The notes under the pieces were generated by a model. That model searched no databases, had not been told where the DNA came from, and saw only the letters and a list, made by a program, of their open reading frames with translations. DNA of 5,314 nucleotides, taken from positions 1 through 5,314 of the forward strand of contig PWWY01000169.1 in assembly GCA_003561325.1 (NCBI GenBank). The letters are read 5' to 3'. The position numbers and the translations under genes are program-made. The stretch comes from Syntrophomonadaceae bacterium (GTDB lineage: Bacteria > Bacillota > Dethiobacteria > DTU022 > UBA8154). This document shows, piece after piece, positions 4,283 to 5,314 of this stretch. Every line of letters begins with the position of its first letter. The stretch's first letter is position 1.

Positions 4283-5314
4283 TTATTTGCGGACCATGCG
4301 GATCACACCGCCCAGGCAGCTGGCCGCGCAAGTTCCACAGCCGCCGCAGCGGGAAAGATCAACTTCAAATTGGTCGTTTTCACGGGTGAGCGCCTGGCGC
4401 GGACAGGCTTCCACGCAGCTGTCGCACTGCACACAGATCCCGCAGTGCAGGCAGCGGTCATATTCTTCTTCAATGTCCAGTTCTCCTGGCGCCAGGGGCA
4501 GCGCCCGCTCCGGGTGCAAGCATGCAGGCTCGACAGGGTCCTTACTTTCCGGCAGATAATCTTCTCCCTGCAGCACAGCGTGGATTTCCTGGGCGCACTG
4601 CCGTCCTTTCCCGATGTTGGTGGTCACCAATCCCAGGTTGCAGGCGTCTCCCACGATGGAAATCTTGGGATGGCCGGTGCGAAAGCTGTCTGCTCTTACC
4701 GGGTAAAACCCTCTTTTATCCCGCTGCTCCTGCAGTTCAGCGGGCAGAAAATCCAGCACCGGCTGTTCATTGATGAAGACCAGCATTTTGTCGGCCGGCA
4801 GAAACTCCCGGCGCCCGGCGCCATCAGCCACCCAGGCACCCCGGGAAGTCGCTTCCTGGAGAAAGAGAGGATAACGGAAAAGGACCCCTGCCTGCTCCAG
4901 CTTTCGCCGTTCCTGGGGATCAGCTGACGGTTTTTGAATATCGATCACGGCAATCGCTGCGGGTTCAACCCCCAGGTCAATCAGGGCTTCAATGCCATCT
5001 ACGGCAGCGTCTCCTCCCCCGATGACGACAACCCGATCCCCCGTTTCCACCGCCGGGCCGTCCGCCGACACCTTCTGCCGGTTGTATGCCTTGAGAAAGT
5101 CCAGCCCGGGGCTTAAATGTTCGACCCCTTCTACCGGGGGCATAACCGGCCGGTGGGCACCCACGGCCACGACAACATGATCATAATCTTCCAGGATTTC
5201 TTCGAACTTCTGCCGGTCAACCCGACGACCTGTTTCAAAGCGCACACCGAGCCTGGCAATACGGGCCAGGTCATGCTCCAGGTCCTCCAGGGGAAGCCGG
5301 GTGCGGGAAATCAC
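4283..5314 (-). CDS. GltD-like FAD/NAD(P)-dependent oxidoreductase with C-terminal ferredoxin domains (5' end outside window)
   Basis: Flavin- and Fe-S-containing electron-transfer protein of the glutamate synthase small-subunit family. The first visible residues, RTRLPLEDLEHDLARIARLGV, match the region after the N-terminal FAD site in GltD-like proteins. A second Rossmann motif, VVVIGGGDAAVDGIEALIDLG (residues 95-115 of the visible 343), binds NAD(P)H. ISIVGDACNLGLVTTNIGKG (219-238) is the FAD-binding GD motif. The tail holds ten cysteines: CLHCGICVQCDSCVEACP (288-305) and CGGCGTCAASC (323-333), giving two 4Fe-4S clusters plus an extra CxxC. It is not a plain GltD, which lacks this C-terminal ferredoxin unit; similar proteins can serve as the NAD(P)H or ferredoxin module of split glutamate synthases. 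That partner is not in the window, so the substrate is open. Stop TAA at 4285-4283; nadE follows. Confidence 0.88.
   Translation of the reverse strand: MISRTRLPLEDLEHDLARIARLGVRFETGRRVDRQKFEEILEDYDHVVVAVGAHRPVMPPVEGVEHLSPGLDFLKAYNRQKVSADGPAVETGDRVVVIGGGDAAVDGIEALIDLGVEPAAIAVIDIQKPSADPQERRKLEQAGVLFRYPLFLQEATSRGAWVADGAGRREFLPADKMLVFINEQPVLDFLPAELQEQRDKRGFYPVRADSFRTGHPKISIVGDACNLGLVTTNIGKGRQCAQEIHAVLQGEDYLPESKDPVEPACLHPERALPLAPGELDIEEEYDRCLHCGICVQCDSCVEACPRQALTRENDQFEVDLSRCGGCGTCAASCLGGVIRMVRK

Noticed and set aside
4370..4927. Plus-strand open frame of 185 codons inside the oxidoreductase gene
   Set aside because: Antisense shadow of a gene with intact Rossmann and ferredoxin motifs; no domain features of its own.
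1..5314. CRISPR arrays, insertion sequences, tRNA or rRNA genes, T-box or other known riboswitches
   Set aside because: No direct repeat arrays, transposase frames, terminal inverted repeats or cloverleaf folds were seen; the leaders fit a terminator plus hexaloop arrangement instead.

Overview
The window is 5.3 kb of moderately GC-rich bacterial DNA in which every supported gene lies on the minus strand. Transcription therefore runs from position 5314 toward position 1. The gene set points to an anaerobic Gram-positive bacterium, probably a Clostridia/Peptococcaceae-type organism. It includes a GSI-alpha glutamine synthetase, a glutamine-dependent NAD synthetase, an ANTAR-type RNA-binding regulator beside glnA, and a GltD-like ferredoxin-domain oxidoreductase. 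This placement is inference from gene content; no rRNA or other marker is present.

In transcription order the layout is as follows. (1) 5314-4283 is the C-terminal two thirds of a GltD-like FAD/NAD(P) oxidoreductase ending in cysteine-rich ferredoxin domains, cut by the window edge. (2) 4216-2474 is nadE, encoding the two-domain glutamine-hydrolysing NAD+ synthetase. (3) At 2455-2427 there is a near-consensus sigma-A promoter (TTGACA, 17 bp, TATGAT), followed by a 191-residue regulator (2394-1819) with a degenerate receiver domain and a C-terminal ANTAR domain. (4) 1818-1666 is a structured glnA leader that includes an intrinsic terminator. (5) 1665-337 is glnA. (6) 336-220 is a spacer with a second hairpin terminator. 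(7) 219-1 is the first 73 codons of an ammonium transporter gene, amt. It starts with GTG, encodes a signal peptide and the Amt signature, and runs off the left edge.

The most interesting signal is in the two leaders. In both, a short GNGC/GCNC stem capped by a six-base loop (AAUGGC before glnA, AAGGGC before amt) lies directly upstream of a terminator hairpin and shares bases with its 5' arm. The two folds therefore cannot coexist. Hexaloops with A at position 1 and G at position 4 are the known target of ANTAR antiterminators, and the gene just upstream encodes an ANTAR protein. The likely circuit is that the ANTAR protein, made from its own promoter, binds the nascent hexaloops and releases termination before glnA and again before amt. 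Glutamine synthesis and ammonium uptake would then be controlled at the RNA level. The regulator lacks the phospho-accepting Asp, so the input signal is probably not simple phosphorylation. I could not find a clean upstream partner hexaloop (P1) at either site.

Almost the entire window has a nitrogen/glutamine theme: ammonium uptake (Amt), assimilation (GlnA), a probable electron-donating subunit of a glutamate-synthase-type enzyme (GltD-like), and a glutamine-consuming biosynthetic enzyme (NadE).
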